From Phylloscopus collybita (lineage: Eukaryota; Chordata; Aves; Passeriformes; Phylloscopidae), in assembly GCA_027886175.1 (NCBI GenBank), contig JAJNNQ010000075.1:81509001-81573000 (forward strand): a stretch of DNA of 64,000 bases. Reading direction: 5' to 3'. This document shows positions 14,055 through 29,200 of the stretch, in pieces; positions within the stretch are counted from its first letter, which is position 1; the number at the start of each line of letters is the position of its first letter. The position numbers and the translations under genes were made by a program. The notes under the pieces were generated by a model. The model was not told the origin of the DNA, made no database searches, and was given only the letters and a program-made list of their open reading frames with translations.

Positions 14055-14282
14055 ATGAGAACTTACCATTGCTTCTGGCTGCTGCTTTGGGCTGGTCAGC
14101 CCCACCAAAGTTTCTTAACTCCATTATCCAAAAGGACTAGTGGCTTTCCAGAAAAGGAAAAGGTTTTAGTGTTGTCTGGAAACAGCAGACAAGACCTCCA
14201 TCGTTCCAAAAGGAGCTGGATGTGGAATCAGTTCTTTTTATTGGAGGAATACACAGGAACTGACTACCAATACGTTGGCAAG
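14055..14282 (+). CDS. CDH6: CDH6 coding exon 1: signal peptide, prodomain, mature N-terminus (residues 1-76)
   Basis: The ATG at 14055 opens [12 protein letters not shown], equivalent to the human CDH6 start MRTY. A GTG codon directly before it is in frame but is not needed. G at -3 gives a fair Kozak context. A hydrophobic leucine/tryptophan-rich leader is followed by a basic prodomain and the furin-type motif RSKR (residues 50-53). Cleavage there exposes S54-W55-M56-W57; the two tryptophans insert into the partner's EC1 pocket in type II cadherin strand-swap dimers. The exon ends after codon 76 (phase 0) at the consensus donor GTAAGT (14283). Confidence 0.96.
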
Positions 14283-17200
14283 GTAAGTCTCTTTCGTGTG
14301 CATCTGTATTTTGATTTTCAAAGCACTGGAAAGCCAGCAGTAGCGAGTAGGGAAGAACAGTGCCTTCTACAGTTCCTGTGTGGCCAGCTTCTGTTGAGGA
14401 ATTATTCAGTGGAAAGGTTAGTGTGCTTCAGCTTCAGATTGTAATCAGCAAGTCTTCACTTAACCAGGAAGTCCCATGGCAAATTGCTGGCAATTTTATT
14501 AAAGATTTTGCATTGTATTTTGTGTCTGGAAATAATGCAGTTTAATTATAGACCAGATTTTTAGCTTTAAATTGGGATATGTGTTTTGCCTCGTGTTCAC
14601 TATTTTTGCTACACTCAAACTATATAAATCAGGACAGGTTTAGATATAAGTTGGGATTCAGAGTACCTACTTTTTAGGTGAGGATTCTCTCTGCCCAGCA
14701 AAAGGTAATCGTTTCCCTTTTTATTACCCACTGCACACAACAATGCTGCAGCCATTTTATGATGAGGTTTCATGGTGCCACTGTGACAAGACCTTCACAC
14801 CACCAGCCATGCTACTACAAAGCATGGTGGAAGCACACTGTGCATATATATGAAGAAGCAAGAGGCAGATGTAAATTTCTAACCTCAAAGCATGCTGTCA
14901 GTTGGGAAGGTGTCAAAAAAAATTGAAAAAGAATATCTGCCTCCCTGAGCAGCAGACTCCCATGTAGGTAACAAAATTTATATGAGCTGCAGAGCTAATG
15001 CACCAGTGTTAAGAGCCTAAAGAGAGTCTATACTGCCCAAGGTGCCACAGTCTATAGGAATATGTCTTGCAGAATGCAGAAATTCTGCTACAGATTATGA
15101 CATTCAAATCAGAAACAATACAGCTTGGTTTTCCAAACTGAAATGGGGTTGTATCTGATCTAGCTTGATCTCTCAAGCCTCTTAGCAAAAGCTGTGGATC
15201 ACAGTGGTTTGACATTTTATCTCCCTCTGCAAGCTTCTGAGCATTCCCATGAGAGATGGTGGCTGCTTTTCTTGCCTGCCAGTCAGCTGTCAGTCAGAGT
15301 TGGATGCGACACTCCTTTCCTGCTAAATGGCTGCAAGGCATGATTCAAATGAAGAGCTACTCAGCTGGTGTAATACTCATAGAACTCCAGCCAGCATAAT
15401 CAGCATTCATGAAAGGTACCATTGAGCCCAATCTACAGGAAAAGGCCAAAGGCAGAGAGTCCTCAGAGAGGAGAAGTAGAGAAGGAAGAAAAGAGAGTGA
15501 GAAAAGATACCAAAACAGAAGAGAGTAAGAGGAAAGAACTAGAAAGACAGAGATGGAAGGAATGGAAGCTTTACAAAAAGGAATCAAGATGGAAAGGAGG
15601 GAGAAATGACATTAAATGGGGGTAGAGGACAAGAGTTGGGAGAAAATTCACCTAAAGAGAGATAGTGAAGGAAAAAAACCAACATGTATGAAACATGGAG
15701 TCAAGGACAAAAAAAGGCAACAAATTGAAAGAGTCCTCCACACATTCTCCTGTTTCACAGTCTGCTGAGGGTGGTCAGAGTAATGGGGATCTTTTTGTTC
15801 AAAGATAAAGCATAGGATCCTGAGGTGATCCTACAGTCTCTCATGGTCACTGAGAATTTTGGCATTAAACCTGATCAGCCCCCCATTCTTTCCACTGCAG
15901 AATTAGAGTACAAGCTATTAACTTCAGAGGGACTGATGGGGAAATGAATATTCCTGCAGGATAAGTTTGCTGAGAGACAGAAAAAGGTCTAGCTGGACCA
16001 AGAAACCAAGACAGTTTCAACAGGAGTTAAAGAGAGGGAAAAAAAGTACATTATTTTAAAAAGTTTTTCTTCCAACTACTTGTACTTTATTGTGCTTTCT
16101 GTTGTAAACCATAGAAACAACACATAATGTATAAATGTCATTGATTTTGTGTTCCTAAGCCATTCACAAGTGGCCTTTCACACATCTTTCAAATGCCAGA
16201 ACTGCTCACACTCTTTTAACTGAACAATTAGCCAAGAGGCATGGAAGAGCAGCCTTTTATTATTAAATTTGAGGATTGGTGTGAGGGGAAATGATAGAAA
16301 CATCTAAATGTCTCCAAATTGAGGTAACTAGGCAATTTATCTGAACAATTAAACTTGATTGATGTGGGCAAATGAGGATTATGAACATTTTTATGAACCT
16401 TTTTTTTTCTCAGAGGACTAAATGTTAACCTTAAATATGGACTTTAAAGTGGTAGGAATATGAAGAAGAAATGTGAACAGCAAAATCTTTTAAAACAATA
16501 ACAATATATGTATATTAAAGGGAATTGTGCTTATGTCTTACTGTATAAATAGGCAGACATGAATCTTCTGGGGTTTTTGTGTTTAGTGGTTAAAGCTGGT
16601 GAACATTACTATGATAAGCATAAAAAGAAAAGATTCTATATAAGCTACAAAAAAAAATCTTTTACTCATGCTGGTTTCACTTTTGCCTCTTCATTTTTTT
16701 TAACGTCTGTTTAATCCAAACATCTACATCAAAATTTGAGATGTAAGAAGTCTGTTGTGAAAGATTCTAAAAAACATTATTTGTATGAGCTGCCCAAATT
16801 ACAGTTGTAAAATCCTGTAACTGTTTAAGCTACAAAAAACATATTTGCATCATAGTAGTTTTAGAGAGAAGGGAAAGAACGGTGAAAGGGGATGCATTCA
16901 GGTTTGGGATAATAGAAGAGAAAGGTTGTCTCTCTGAAGACAGAGCTCAAGGCAGTACTGAAGACAATCTGTAGCATCATCTGAATCACAGACCAGAGCA
17001 CTGTTTTTGTCTAAACCCGCTATACTCTTTATTCGTTGAACCCAGAGCTTTCCATCTTCTAGGAGTTAATTGTCCAATCACGTATGAAACCCTTTTTTTG
17101 GTAGCTGTGGGTACTGTCAGCTATTAAAAAGTGCTCCCCAGTTCTGTATGCTGCACACTTCATTGTCAACCTGAAGATGCAGCTATATCTTACTGGACAA

Positions 17201-20200
17201 GGATGTGGACCTGCCAAGAAGACACTTGCAGTGTTATAAATACAAGTTGATGTTTGCTGTGGCGCTGACATCAGATCGATGGCTTTATTACCCATCCTTG
17301 CATTCCTGAATTTCATTCCTGTATATTTGTGAAATAAAGCCTTTTTAAAAAGAGATGAAATTCACACCTCTAGTCACTCTAGTCTCAGACCTAATAATAA
17401 GGAACTTGAAGAAAAGTTCTAGACTGGAATTATTCATTGCACTGCTGAATAACTTGTGAACTATAGCTATGCATTGAAGTGTGACTGATGGGCCCAGTGA
17501 CATTTTAACCTGAAGATATCTTTTCTTCTGGTTCAGAAATTGCAGCACTTGGCAGGGACTCAATCCAAAAATAAAACAGAAGAAGTACATGAGCATCAAA
17601 GTAGAAAAGTGTCTAGCACTACTACCTAGCCAAAATTTGCAACATCTGAGTTGGGTTTTAAAAGATATCTAGTTGTGCATGTGGCTGCTTAGTACAATTT
17701 GAAAGGGCTGAGGTGAATGCAGCTTTAAATCACTGGTAAACAATGAATTGGTAGTGCAACTGTATATAAAAATATATGCTGTGTTTCCTAGAGACCTTCC
17801 GATATTCCATGGGTAAAATAAAATAAAATAAAATATAATTAAAAAAAAAAAAAACACCACCAAAAAAACTACAAACAAAAAAACCTGCCCTGTTCCAAGA
17901 TTATACTCACAGGTATAGTTACTATTTGTATGCACTTGACAGCTTTGACATGGCAGTCCCACTGGCTGCATAAAATCCATGTACTGGCATCCATCACTGA
18001 GTTTAGAGCACAAACCTAGAATCATTGTTACATAAAGGGATAGGATTCTGCTTTCTTTAAGACTGAAGAAAGATCTGAACAAGTCTTAGATCTCACTCAT
18101 TAACCCAGGAACAGCTTCTGGCAGTCTGCAATGGAAAGGACCCACTTGCTTTCCTGGTAACAACAGGCACAACTGTGGAATGGTTTTGTAACACTGTCTG
18201 GCTGGCACTAAAAGGAAACTTCCAGACATACTTTTCATTTTTGCTGTGTCTTATTGATGTTCATATAGTTCATGCAGTATGCTCGCCTGGAAGCTATCTG
18301 ATGTTACTACCTGTACAACCCATCATAAACAATCAACCTCTGCTGACAGCTCCATTTTTCAAGGAAGATAAAGTCAAACTCCTGCCAGTATGTGGCTTGG
18401 CAAAGCAAAAAGAATACTGTGTTACTCTAGGCAAACCCAGAATCTTTTTGTTTGGTGTTGAAAGAACCTCTTGGAAAGATGTATTCCCCTCTGTCAAGGA
18501 ATGATTTAAGGTACTGTTGACCCTGCTTTTGAGGAGGGGATGAACTAAATTTTATCACAGTATAGTTTCAGCAGCGTTTTTTCTTTCTTTTGTCTGATTT
18601 TACTTCTGGCTACAACTATTCTGAAGGCAAGCACAGCAGTGTATTTCAGCGAAGCAAATGAAACAAAAGGCAGAATCTCTCCAAGCCATTGCAAGTAGAG
18701 GGACTAAGCAACATCCTGAGGCAAAATTATCTGGCTGTGAGCACACGCAAGGGGCTATTTAAACAAAAAAAAAATTACTGTCATATAATACAGTCCATGC
18801 CTTTTCAGCATTTTAGGAAATAATGGGTAACATTACTCCAATGGTTAAAAGGTATCATATCTTAATTGGATGGCATGATAACTAACAAGAGAAATCTTTA
18901 CTTTCTCTCAGTTTTTAGTGCGCTAGTATTCTGTACTTACCTTTAAAATTTTTGTTCCCCAAAAAAGCAAGATGTGAAAACTCAAACTAAAATGATACCC
19001 TCATCTGCACTTTAAACATCCTTTATGCACCTTTATTGGCAGACACCTGTTCAGTATTTGTTTTCCTTGCCTTTTAACTTGCACTATGATGCATGCTTGC
19101 AGCCTTCAGTTTCCTGTTCCAAGCACAGTGACTATTTGTTATTTTTCGCAATTTCTAAAGTTAAAAGTTACCCTTGTAACTTCTGTTTATTCAGAGAGTA
19201 TCTCAAAGCAATTTTCCATTCAGTTTTGATTATTGGAATAGCCTCTCTCAGGGTCTAGATTTTGCATTCTGCATTCAAAAGAACTGTAAGCATTAGGACC
19301 AACCTTTTGAATGTGACAAAACTGATGTATAGGGAGGTTAAACGGCCTTCTGCACAGCCAAAAGTGAGGGATTTGAAAACAGAGATTGGAAAACAAAAAT
19401 AAAATATCAGAGTTCTTAGCCCCTTTCCCCTCCACCCCTCCCTCCTCCCCTCCCACCCCAGTTTATATGATTAGGTCACCTGCCTCCCTCTTCAATAAAC
19501 CTAGTACTTGTCATTCTCTTAAAAAGTGGAACAAATGCTGTGGCACACCTGCGCTTCCATTATTCCTCATCCATCAGTCATATTTTGTGTTCCACCACTT
19601 GACTTTCCCAAGTGCCCTTCATTTCTATATTGAATTGCGCACACATACACACACTTGTCTTGTATTCCTCTTTGAAAGATTTACTGGCACTGATAGAAGT
19701 TGTCTGTAGTGTCAGTCCCTGTGGAATAGAGATAACCCTGTTATGAGGGCCAGTTGGGAGGTTAGAGGCCCAGGACGACAATCCAGAAACAGCTTGCAGG
19801 CTTTAAACCATCATATGGGGGCTAAGAAAGGAGATAATGAGCAATGGGTGGGATGGGCAAGGATGTTATTCAGAAAATGAAAAGGCAGGAAATACAGCAT
19901 GGTTAATGTTTACGATCATCATAATTGTGAATCTGCTTGGCATCATCCTTGTATCCAAATATATTACACAACGTAAGAGTCTTGCAACCATCTGTTTCAA
20001 ACAAACCGCATTTCCTACGTTATGGCACATGATGGTACTTACAGTGTAATGATACAGAACCTCCTCCCCTTCTTCCCATTCCACCTACAGAAGCAAGCAA
20101 ATCCTGGGACCCTCAAAGGCAATATTTCTGTTAATTCTTATTTTTCATTTTTGTGTCCCAAGCAAAACAATTTTGTTTTCCACATGCTAATTACCCACTC

Positions 20201-23200
20201 AAACCAGTGCTTACATTTTGGATCTCATTTTTTCACAGATTATCCTGTTCTACTCTTGTTAGCAGCCTGCACATGGTCCTGAACTGTGTGTCCCTAGACT
20301 TCCAGCTATAGATCAACAGCTGAACATATTATATCTCCTCCCTAGGGAGAGACTACATGGGAAGTTCATGCTTGGTTATGGATTATTTAGATCGCTGTTA
20401 TTTGGAGCTCCAATTACAATTTTCTTGTTTGTTTGTTTGTTTATCACAGTAGCATGCTCACTATGAAGCTGCAACATCATAAATATAAATTTTGAAGGCT
20501 AGGGACAGCTAAAAAATAAAATCCCTTTTTCAGGCCTAAGACAACCATTGTTACTCCACCATTTGTTGTTTACAGTTGGCTTACCAAATATAGTAAACCA
20601 TAAAGCTTAGAGAAATCTCTTTATTAAATTAAATATATTGTCTGCACCTCCCTTTTCTTTTGCTGTCATTTCCCTCACTGGTGAACATCAGTTCACAGTG
20701 GGGCACCAGCAGGTTGAGAGCTGAGGCCAGTCAGTGTAACATTTCAAAACACAAACTGAAAATATGTTGTGATGTGAATGCCTACCGTTGATCTGTATGT
20801 GCTAATGCAGACTGTGGCTTGCTTTCACCATTAATGGGGTGAAAGAAACCTCAGCATGCACTTGCAAGTACTTCAGGATGCAGTGAAGCTTGTAGTTGTC
20901 TTGAAAGTCTGAGGTGGCAGATGAAGGAAAGAATTGCCCTCTGGAAAGAAGAGAGAAGGAAAAAATATCAGTCCTTTTTCTCCTGTCTTCTAATTTCATT
21001 AAAAAACCCCCACCCCAAAACAGAAAAACAAAGGTTGTAAAGAGATAAAATACTGAGTGAGCTGGGAGTTAAAAACTTACATTAAAGGACAAGGGGGAAA
21101 CATTAGCAAATGTTTATGTTAGAATTATAATTCCCACTGTTTTCTCGACAGAGTTGTTTGTTTTGGAATCGAATCATTTGATGAAGGCTGCAGTCGTCCT
21201 GTCCCCAGCTTGCTTATGCCATGTGGTACAGGGCAGGGTTCCTGGAGAGCTCAGCTGAAATGGCCTCTCTTTATAGGAATATTGTCCCTCTGGCATTATT
21301 TCATACTTTGTCTCTTTGTGAAACATCACTTGATGTTTCACATTAGATTTCTGCTGGAACAAAGGAGGTTTTAATGTGTTGCACAGGCTCACATAATGAC
21401 CATTATTCATCTTTACCATGCATATTGGTCATCTCTGCCCATTCTGTAGCTTCGTGTTGGAAGGCGATATCAAGTTCAGTCAAGTCATTTGTATAATTTT
21501 TGTGTTTAGCATCATGTTGTCATTAGTGGAAGGTCATGTTCTCCCCAAAAGACAGAACCAAACAACATGTGTGTACCTTTGGCTCTTTGACATACTTCCT
21601 TGTACCTTACAGCCCTTGCAATCAAGCTGATCAGGGCAGAGGATTTAAAGGAGGATTTAAAGGGCATGCAAACTGAGGTGTCAGAGAATTTGTTCATAGT
21701 TCCTTTCCACTTCATGTAGTTTTACACATTTCAGGTCAGTTGCTTAAAGCACAGTTAATGTTGCTTACAACAGTTAAAATTACTCACAGAATGGGAATAA
21801 CAACCCACATCTTGGGAATAACAACTGCCAAGGGGGTTGCAAGCAAAGAGTTAATACCTGTGTAAGAAAACTCTTGCATGTGTATTTGTAATATTTCTAA
21901 ACTCAGGTGAGCTTGACCCTCATACAACTTAGAGGTAGATCCTGTCAGGATCTGCACCATTCACCTTATAAATATCTGTTATTTTACCTACAGAAATATT
22001 TTATGAACAATTTCCTTCAGAATTTTTAGACTGATAGTATCACAGCAATTATATGTGCTTCAGAGAGAATTCTTTCCTTTCATGAATACTAGATATTATA
22101 TAATTAGGAGAGCATAGACACAAGTATTCTCCCAAAAGAATTCCAGGTTCTCCAGTCAAAATTAATATGCATTCCTAGACAGGATCTTGAACTTGAATTG
22201 ATGTGACTTTCCCTATTTTCAGAATTTAAGTACCTTCCCCAAAGAGTATGGCTTTTCAGACATTATAGAAAGAAACATTTCATCACTGCCACCGTCCTTA
22301 GATGCTTTTTTTTTTTTTTTTTTTTTTTTTAACTGAGAGTGTCCAATTTACCTAAAAGGCTCCTGATTTATTGGTTTTTTTCTGCTGTGGATAATGTTTC
22401 ACTCTACCAGAATTTTCTGCCTGACTCAAGGCTCTTTGGGGCCTGTGGGCAAAGTGCCGTTCCATATCCCTGAGCACTTCTCGTTTTTTCATGACGAATG
22501 GGTCCAGCATAACACACCCTCTGGTCAACTCATCAATCACCTGGGTGAAGGAGTTGTCTTAGGACATTCTGCAGAAACCTTGGTTGCTTGCACACAGACA
22601 TATTGCCCTTCCAGCAAACATAAGAATGATTAAAGTCCCCCAAGAGTACTATGACCTGCAATCACAGGGTTTCCCCCATCTGTCTAAAGAAGGCTGCATC
22701 TGCTTCATCTCTTTGAGCAGACAATCTGTGGCAGATACCTAATGTGATATCTTGTGTTGGCTTGTTCTCTTATCCTCTAGATCTCGACTGTCACCTGTTC
22801 CAAAGCAAAGCTCCACCTACATGTGCTGATTACTTGCTAATCCACATCCTTGCCTTCCTGACCTGGCCTCTGTAAGGGTACACATTCTGCTACAGCATTC
22901 AGGTCACATGAGCTGTTCCTTCACAGCCTCACTAATGGCATTTTGAGGAATACTTACCTGAAAGAAGAATCTACTCAATGCCAGACTTGGGTAACATTTC
23001 CCATAAACATTTTTCTAGTTGAGGAGTCTTCCTCAGAAGGACCTTATTGAGAGATAAATGTGTGGCCTTTTACATTGCATCTACTGTCTCACAAACCCTT
23101 GATTTTCTGGTTATATAACAAACTTCTGTTTAGAAACGAAGTTGGAGAACATGACAGAATGGAGATATTTCTCCTTTTCCCAGTTTCTGACCTATAGAAC

Positions 23201-26200
23201 TGAATGGCAGGGTCATGAAAACAGATTAAAGATTTGATTAAACTTGTGGATATGAATTAGTACCCTTTTTGTTAAGTCTTCATTTAAATCGGAATGTGTG
23301 TCCTCATTTGTTTTAGCATTTGTCTGTATCCTCCCTTCTCCATCCCCCTTCTTCCTCCCTGACACACACACTTTTATACAGCATATAAAATTCATACACA
23401 CATCTCAGGGTTTGATTGTCAGCATCAAGCACTCAGAATATCAAAGGGTCACCTTTGTCAGTAAGCAAAGGATGAGCATTTGCTTTCAAGCGCATCCATC
23501 AGGGACTAGTCAGAAGCTGTTACTTGCTGAAGAAGCCTGATGTTTTATTCAACTATATCCCAGTAAAAACATTTCTGGATATTAGGCCAAGGGGTTTTTT
23601 TTTATTATTTTGTTTTGTTTTGCTGTTCATCTTTCAGACAGATTCTCCCCTATCCCCACAGGAGAGTAGAGGTTTTCATGGAATTAGAAATGGGTGTGTT
23701 CATATACCTTAATTAAGGTGCTGTGTTTGCTTACAAATTAATTATGAAGCATTTTTGAAAGTCATGACTCCAAAGAAAATATTTTGTCAGTGATTAAATA
23801 GATAATTCTGACCAGTGATAAAGAGTAATCAACTGTCCCTGGGTAAATTCCCAGAGAAATCATAGATAAATAAAGCTGGACATATAATAGAGAGCTGTTT
23901 TGTTAACTATACCCATCACATAATTTAAACACTAAGGCACATACACTAAAATTATTATTGAAGTGCATGTTTGCTGAATGTATGCTCTAAAAAAATATTT
24001 TTTCTCCTGAACTCAAGAGAATACCTGCTGCCATCTTCTATTATATGAATTCCCTTTTCTAATTGACTAATGCAGTACAGGACAGAAGTCCCATTATAGT
24101 CAGTGGAAGGATATCAGGATACTGGAATTAATTTCCTCTGACTTGGAAAAAAACTGTAAAGAAAGTTGGTACTCTTGAATTGTAGGCGCAGTTCTAACTG
24201 AAAAATGGGGCTTAGGCATGCATCCCTTTGTGAACTCATTGTATTCCCACTGAATGTCATTAAGAGCCAGGCACTTAATTTTCTTTAACCTCTTATATAA
24301 AAACACGTATTCCTTTCAAGGAATTTTTAAGATATCTCAAAATGCTACTTTAGATAATATAGCCAACCTCAGAATGCAGAAACCCCCCTACCTACCCATC
24401 CAGAACTTTGGTGACAGTAACCTCCAGCTGGGGGATAATAACAAAAACCTGAGAACAAATAGATTTTCTGCCATTGCAGCTGCATTAAAGAAAGGCCATC
24501 CTCCCCACCCTCTAAATACAGTGAGCTGTGGCAACACCACAGTAGTGATATTCTCGATTCCAGTTAAAGGATACTCAGTCTTTCCATAAACACAGAACAA
24601 ATCACACCCAAGATTCTCAAGTCATGTTATAATAATTACATACAGAACTGGACGTTGTTAACATTTTACTGCAGGGAGAATGTAGAAGCATCAAACAGTG
24701 ATCTAAGATCAGACAGGAAGAGTGTGACAAAGGCCATATTAAAACTTGACAGTGTATTTGCAGCTACAAGCCTGCCCTTCCTTTACGTATCTTGTGTTTT
24801 TCTCAAAGAGATACTCTTAACGGTACTTCACTCCTTGTTTGGTTGGGTTTTTTTGTTTGCTTGTGGGTTTATTTTGTTTGGTTTTTATACCAAGAAAACA
24901 TCAGTGATGTCTCAAACTAAGCTTCCCATTTAGTCTTTAAGACTCAATGGTTGAAGCCAATGACTGACTATCCAGTTAATGTGGTAGACTTGCAGTGTCT
25001 GTCTCCTAAAATGACTCGTACAGCTCTTTCAAGAATTCAGAGGCTTGAATTTTCATTCCTGATCACTGAATTGTATACACTAGATAAAAAACTTTTTAAA
25101 ATCTATTCTAATATTCTTCTCAGCTATTCAAGAGAGTTTTCCTAGTATGTGAGCTGTGTTGTGAGAAGTTTGGAGTTGACTAAGCCATTTATACTTCTTA
25201 ATAAGTGAATGCCGATATCTCAACTAAAGCAAATCCTCATGTCTACCAGGTCCTTATGCTACCCCACAGTTTAAAAACACTGGCAAGAAGAAGTAATTCT
25301 TGCTTTGACAAAGATATCCAGATGTTTAAATAGATGGACCGAAAGCAAAAATGAGGGATTTTAAACTGCCTTGGCCTTCCTTGAGAGAAGAACAAGATCT
25401 TCATGCTTTTGTGAGGGTAATTTCAGAAGTCTGTATAATGCTCTATTGTTACCATCACTGCTGTTTAGTTGAAGAGAGCTCTTTGATCTTTCAAAGGCAT
25501 AATGAAACCCAACTGCTCTAAGTAAAACTGGGAAAATTCAGTATATAACTATGGATTTTTATTTTTTTTTTAAAGTAAGAGGTCAGTTATTACTCAGAGT
25601 CAGAATTGTTTTGAGTTCCTTAGAGTCTGAAAGGAAGACTGCTTCCTTCTAGCATTATAAAGTAGTTCAAAGAAAAGCAAGAGGTTTGATAAAAGGATCT
25701 GAAACTCAAGGGCCCATATGTATAGAGATCAGACTTGACACCATGGTCTCTTGTTCCTGAAAATTAAAGACCTATTTGTCTTTGTAAGGGCAAACTTTTT
25801 AAATTCCTGCTATAATTTGGCTTAGAGAAAATAGGAAGAGGAACAAATAAAGTACATTACTACAGAAGTGCTAAGCATCACTCAGCTCTAGAGAACATGG
25901 AGATCCCTTTACCTAGTTTGCAGCTTTGCCAGATATTCATTAAGATCTGATAATCAGTTGCCCCTAGAGAGACGGGCAGTCAGAATAAGTTTGGTGTTTA
26001 GTGTACTGCAGCATAGGAGAAAAGCTCTTGTGCCACTGTCCCTGTTTAATCACAATGAAGAGCAGAAGCAGCTGGGGAACCCAAGAGGGAGAAGATGTGA
26101 GAGGGCCCAGGCAATGTTGAAAGGATTGACATATTCCAGTTGATTTTTTTTGCAAAGCTGATTAGCTGTGGCTGCATGTTTGCACTTCATGTTAGAAAAC

Positions 26201-29200
26201 CCATTTGTGGTTTTGAAGGGTGTGTAATAAAGGTGTGAGTCACCAGAGTATGGATGTTTATTCTTAGCACCGTACATTTAAAACAAAACAACAGGTTCCC
26301 AACTACACTTTGGGCAGCCTATTCCTTAAACCAAGGATCTCAACATGGGCCAAACTGTAGTCCCTATCTGTCTCAGGCCATGTGGCCTCCCATATGGCCC
26401 TCACAGAAAGAGACTTCCAGCCTGCCTGAAGGGTATGAGCCTGAAGTTCTGAAGTGAGAGAACGTGTCTTGTTTCTGATCTAATGACAAATTCTTATTCC
26501 ATTGCCCTTTATATTTATTGTTATTTTTATTTTTTTCATTCCAGCACGCTCTATTCTTATTTTGGTGACTCTTATGTGTTCCATTTGTTATGAAATCAAA
26601 TGCCACCATCTTTTATACTCATTTTGCTTTTTGAGTACCTGGTTGCTTCTGAATCTTGAAATATGCTTAGTGCTTTTTGATCTGTTCATTTCCTGAATTT
26701 GTTCATCTCTATAAAACTGGTTTTAGCCTTTTTCGGTATCATTCATTTATAGGGAACACATTGTCACTTCTACTTTTGTGAATGAATGAGAAAGTTCACT
26801 GACGTTTTGATACTCTCAAGAAACAAAAAGACGACAGTGATTTTATTTTTTTTTTTAATTCTCCTGCAGTTCTTAATATCAGGACAATATGTTTTGCAGA
26901 TGATTGTGCTGTTCCTGAATGCTTATAGCTTTTTCACCTGTTTGCAGTGGGTGCGCTTTTAGCTTTTTTGTTGCTGTTCTTGAATCTCATGGCTGCTTTC
27001 TTTTTTGTTTTCTTTTAAAAAAACAGTACTTAGATTAGAGGTTACCCTTAGAGGATTTTTTTGTTTTACCCTTTGCATGTTATGCACTGAGGTGGTTATC
27101 TAATAAAGCATTTGATTATGTTTAATAGTTCAAGTATTGAATTCCCATATCCTTTACCATTTTTTATTATTATTATTTCAATATTTACAAAATTTTTCTG
27201 CTAATCTCTCTGTTTGAATGCAGCCAGGGCTGATAGAGTTTTTGTAAACAAGGTATCTTGCAGATATGTTCTTTCTATAAAAACACAGCGTGCTATGGAT
27301 TCCACAGCTGAATGAGCCAGGTTTTGAGGTATTCTTGGGTGTGATATACTAATTCTTATGGATCAAAAATGTAAGCACAATCAAATAGGCATAGTATATT
27401 TTTCAATAACTCCAAAGAAACCAACACCCTAAAATGCAGAAACTTCCTATAACCTCAGTAATTCTTCAGTGCTTTATTTCATTTTTTTTTAATAGATTTA
27501 ATGTTTTCAATCAGGATTTGGACTAGTCGGCAATCTTGATAAATCCCTTGCAACTCAACATATTCAGCGACTCTATGATTTTTGATTTCAGTCTTAACCT
27601 TTATTATGACAATATACTACGGTAGAAAAAAAGAGAGCTATTGAAAATGGAAGGAATAGAAACAGGAAAATATGCAGTGTTCATGAAATAGGAGTTATTA
27701 AGAAAAAAATACAATAGACAATGCACGGTCATAAAATGGAAGGAGAAGGAACAGAAGAAGAAGAAAACTGAATATTTTTGTCTGGAAGAACTAGTTTGAT
27801 AAAGCAATGAAAATAACAAATTTTTGTACTCATTTCCAACGCAGATAGGAAAATATTAACATTGCTGTTCCAGGATCTAGGTCCATTTGTGCAGAAGGAA
27901 CGCCAATTGAAATGCAGCAATTACAGGCAAACAGCTAGGAGCATCAGCCCTTAATATCTGGCCTTTTCTTCACTGGTTCTTTTTGGAATCCACTTGACTT
28001 GAAAAAAAGATACTGAGGTTGTAAACCGGTTTTCAGCTGAGTACTCAGAAGTGCCTATTTTGCAAGCAAAGGCTGTATATAGGCTGGGAGTCTAACAAAA
28101 AAAAAAAAAAACCAACACAAACAAACAAACAAAAAAACCCCAAACAAAACTAAAGAGCATATGGAATTATTATCTGTAAATGCAGGCTGAGGAAGAATGT
28201 ATGTATGTGGGAGGAGGCTCTTAAAAACAGAAACATAATGCTGGCACAAGAACAGCACATCTAGTTTGGGAAACAAGACCATTTATACTCTCCAGAACAG
28301 CTATTTCTTCAAACAGGAACAGTGAACCCATTGCACCTTTTTCTTTGCTAGGTATGGTGGGAGCCAAGCAAGATAAAACTACATTAACAAGCACTCAGGA
28401 ATCAGTAACACTGAACCATATTCAGGTTTACTGTATTAACTATGATATGGGAACTGTACTTTCCATACGAAACCAATCACTACAATTAACCAACTCAGTT
28501 ACTCCATAAACTGTGACATCTGTAAGGGCAAGAAAGTGATGAAGAATGAAGACTGCTGATGGCTTAGGACAGCAGATCTTAGCTTAGTGACGAGATACAA
28601 AAGTGTGAATCTACTTTAAGTACGTATAGTAACAGTTTAAACACAGCCCCTGTGTGAAAGCATTGTTCTTGACATTAGGCATCATGGTGCTGTGATCAAC
28701 TAGCACAGGGTCTGTTTGCCTTTCTTTTTAATCTTGTCTTTTTTTATTATTATTGTTTAGTTTTCTTGGAAAATGGCAGTGTTTGAATCTTGCTTCAAAG
28801 TCTGTCTCTTGATTTTTGAGGCTATAGAGTATAAACCTTATAATCTTCAAATTGCTTTATTTAAGAATTGAAAGGAATCATCCCTTCCTGTTTGCTTACA
28901 GCACTAAGAAGATTTGGAATCACTGTAGCATCTTTCTCCCGTTGTCTTCAAAATTAGTTTTAAGCAAATAGCCATCTAATCATCAGGTTCAGCAGTCAAG
29001 CCTCTATCTCTGCCCATTGGCCTCCTCTAAATAGCTCTATAGTCCGTTAACTTATTTGAGTTTAATTTTAGAGGGAAATAAAGGTATCAAACTCATTAAT
29101 CTCATGTACAGTTTGAGGAACAGTAGCTACATCAGGCAAATAAATCTACTTCTTGCCTTGACTGGCTGGTCAGCTGGGTGTTCTGTAGATACATGTATAA

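Noticed and set aside
15422..15625. Lysine/glutamate-rich ORF resembling a charged coiled coil
   Set aside because: Explained by the purine-rich low-complexity stretch.
17059..17340. Possible processed pseudogene ending in AATAAA near 17332
   Set aside because: Neither strand gives a protein I recognise; the AATAAA alone is not enough.
17669..18082. 137-codon minus-strand ORF with a hydrophobic segment
   Set aside because: The hydrophobic phenylalanine/valine run is the translation of the A-rich repeat at 17814-17883.
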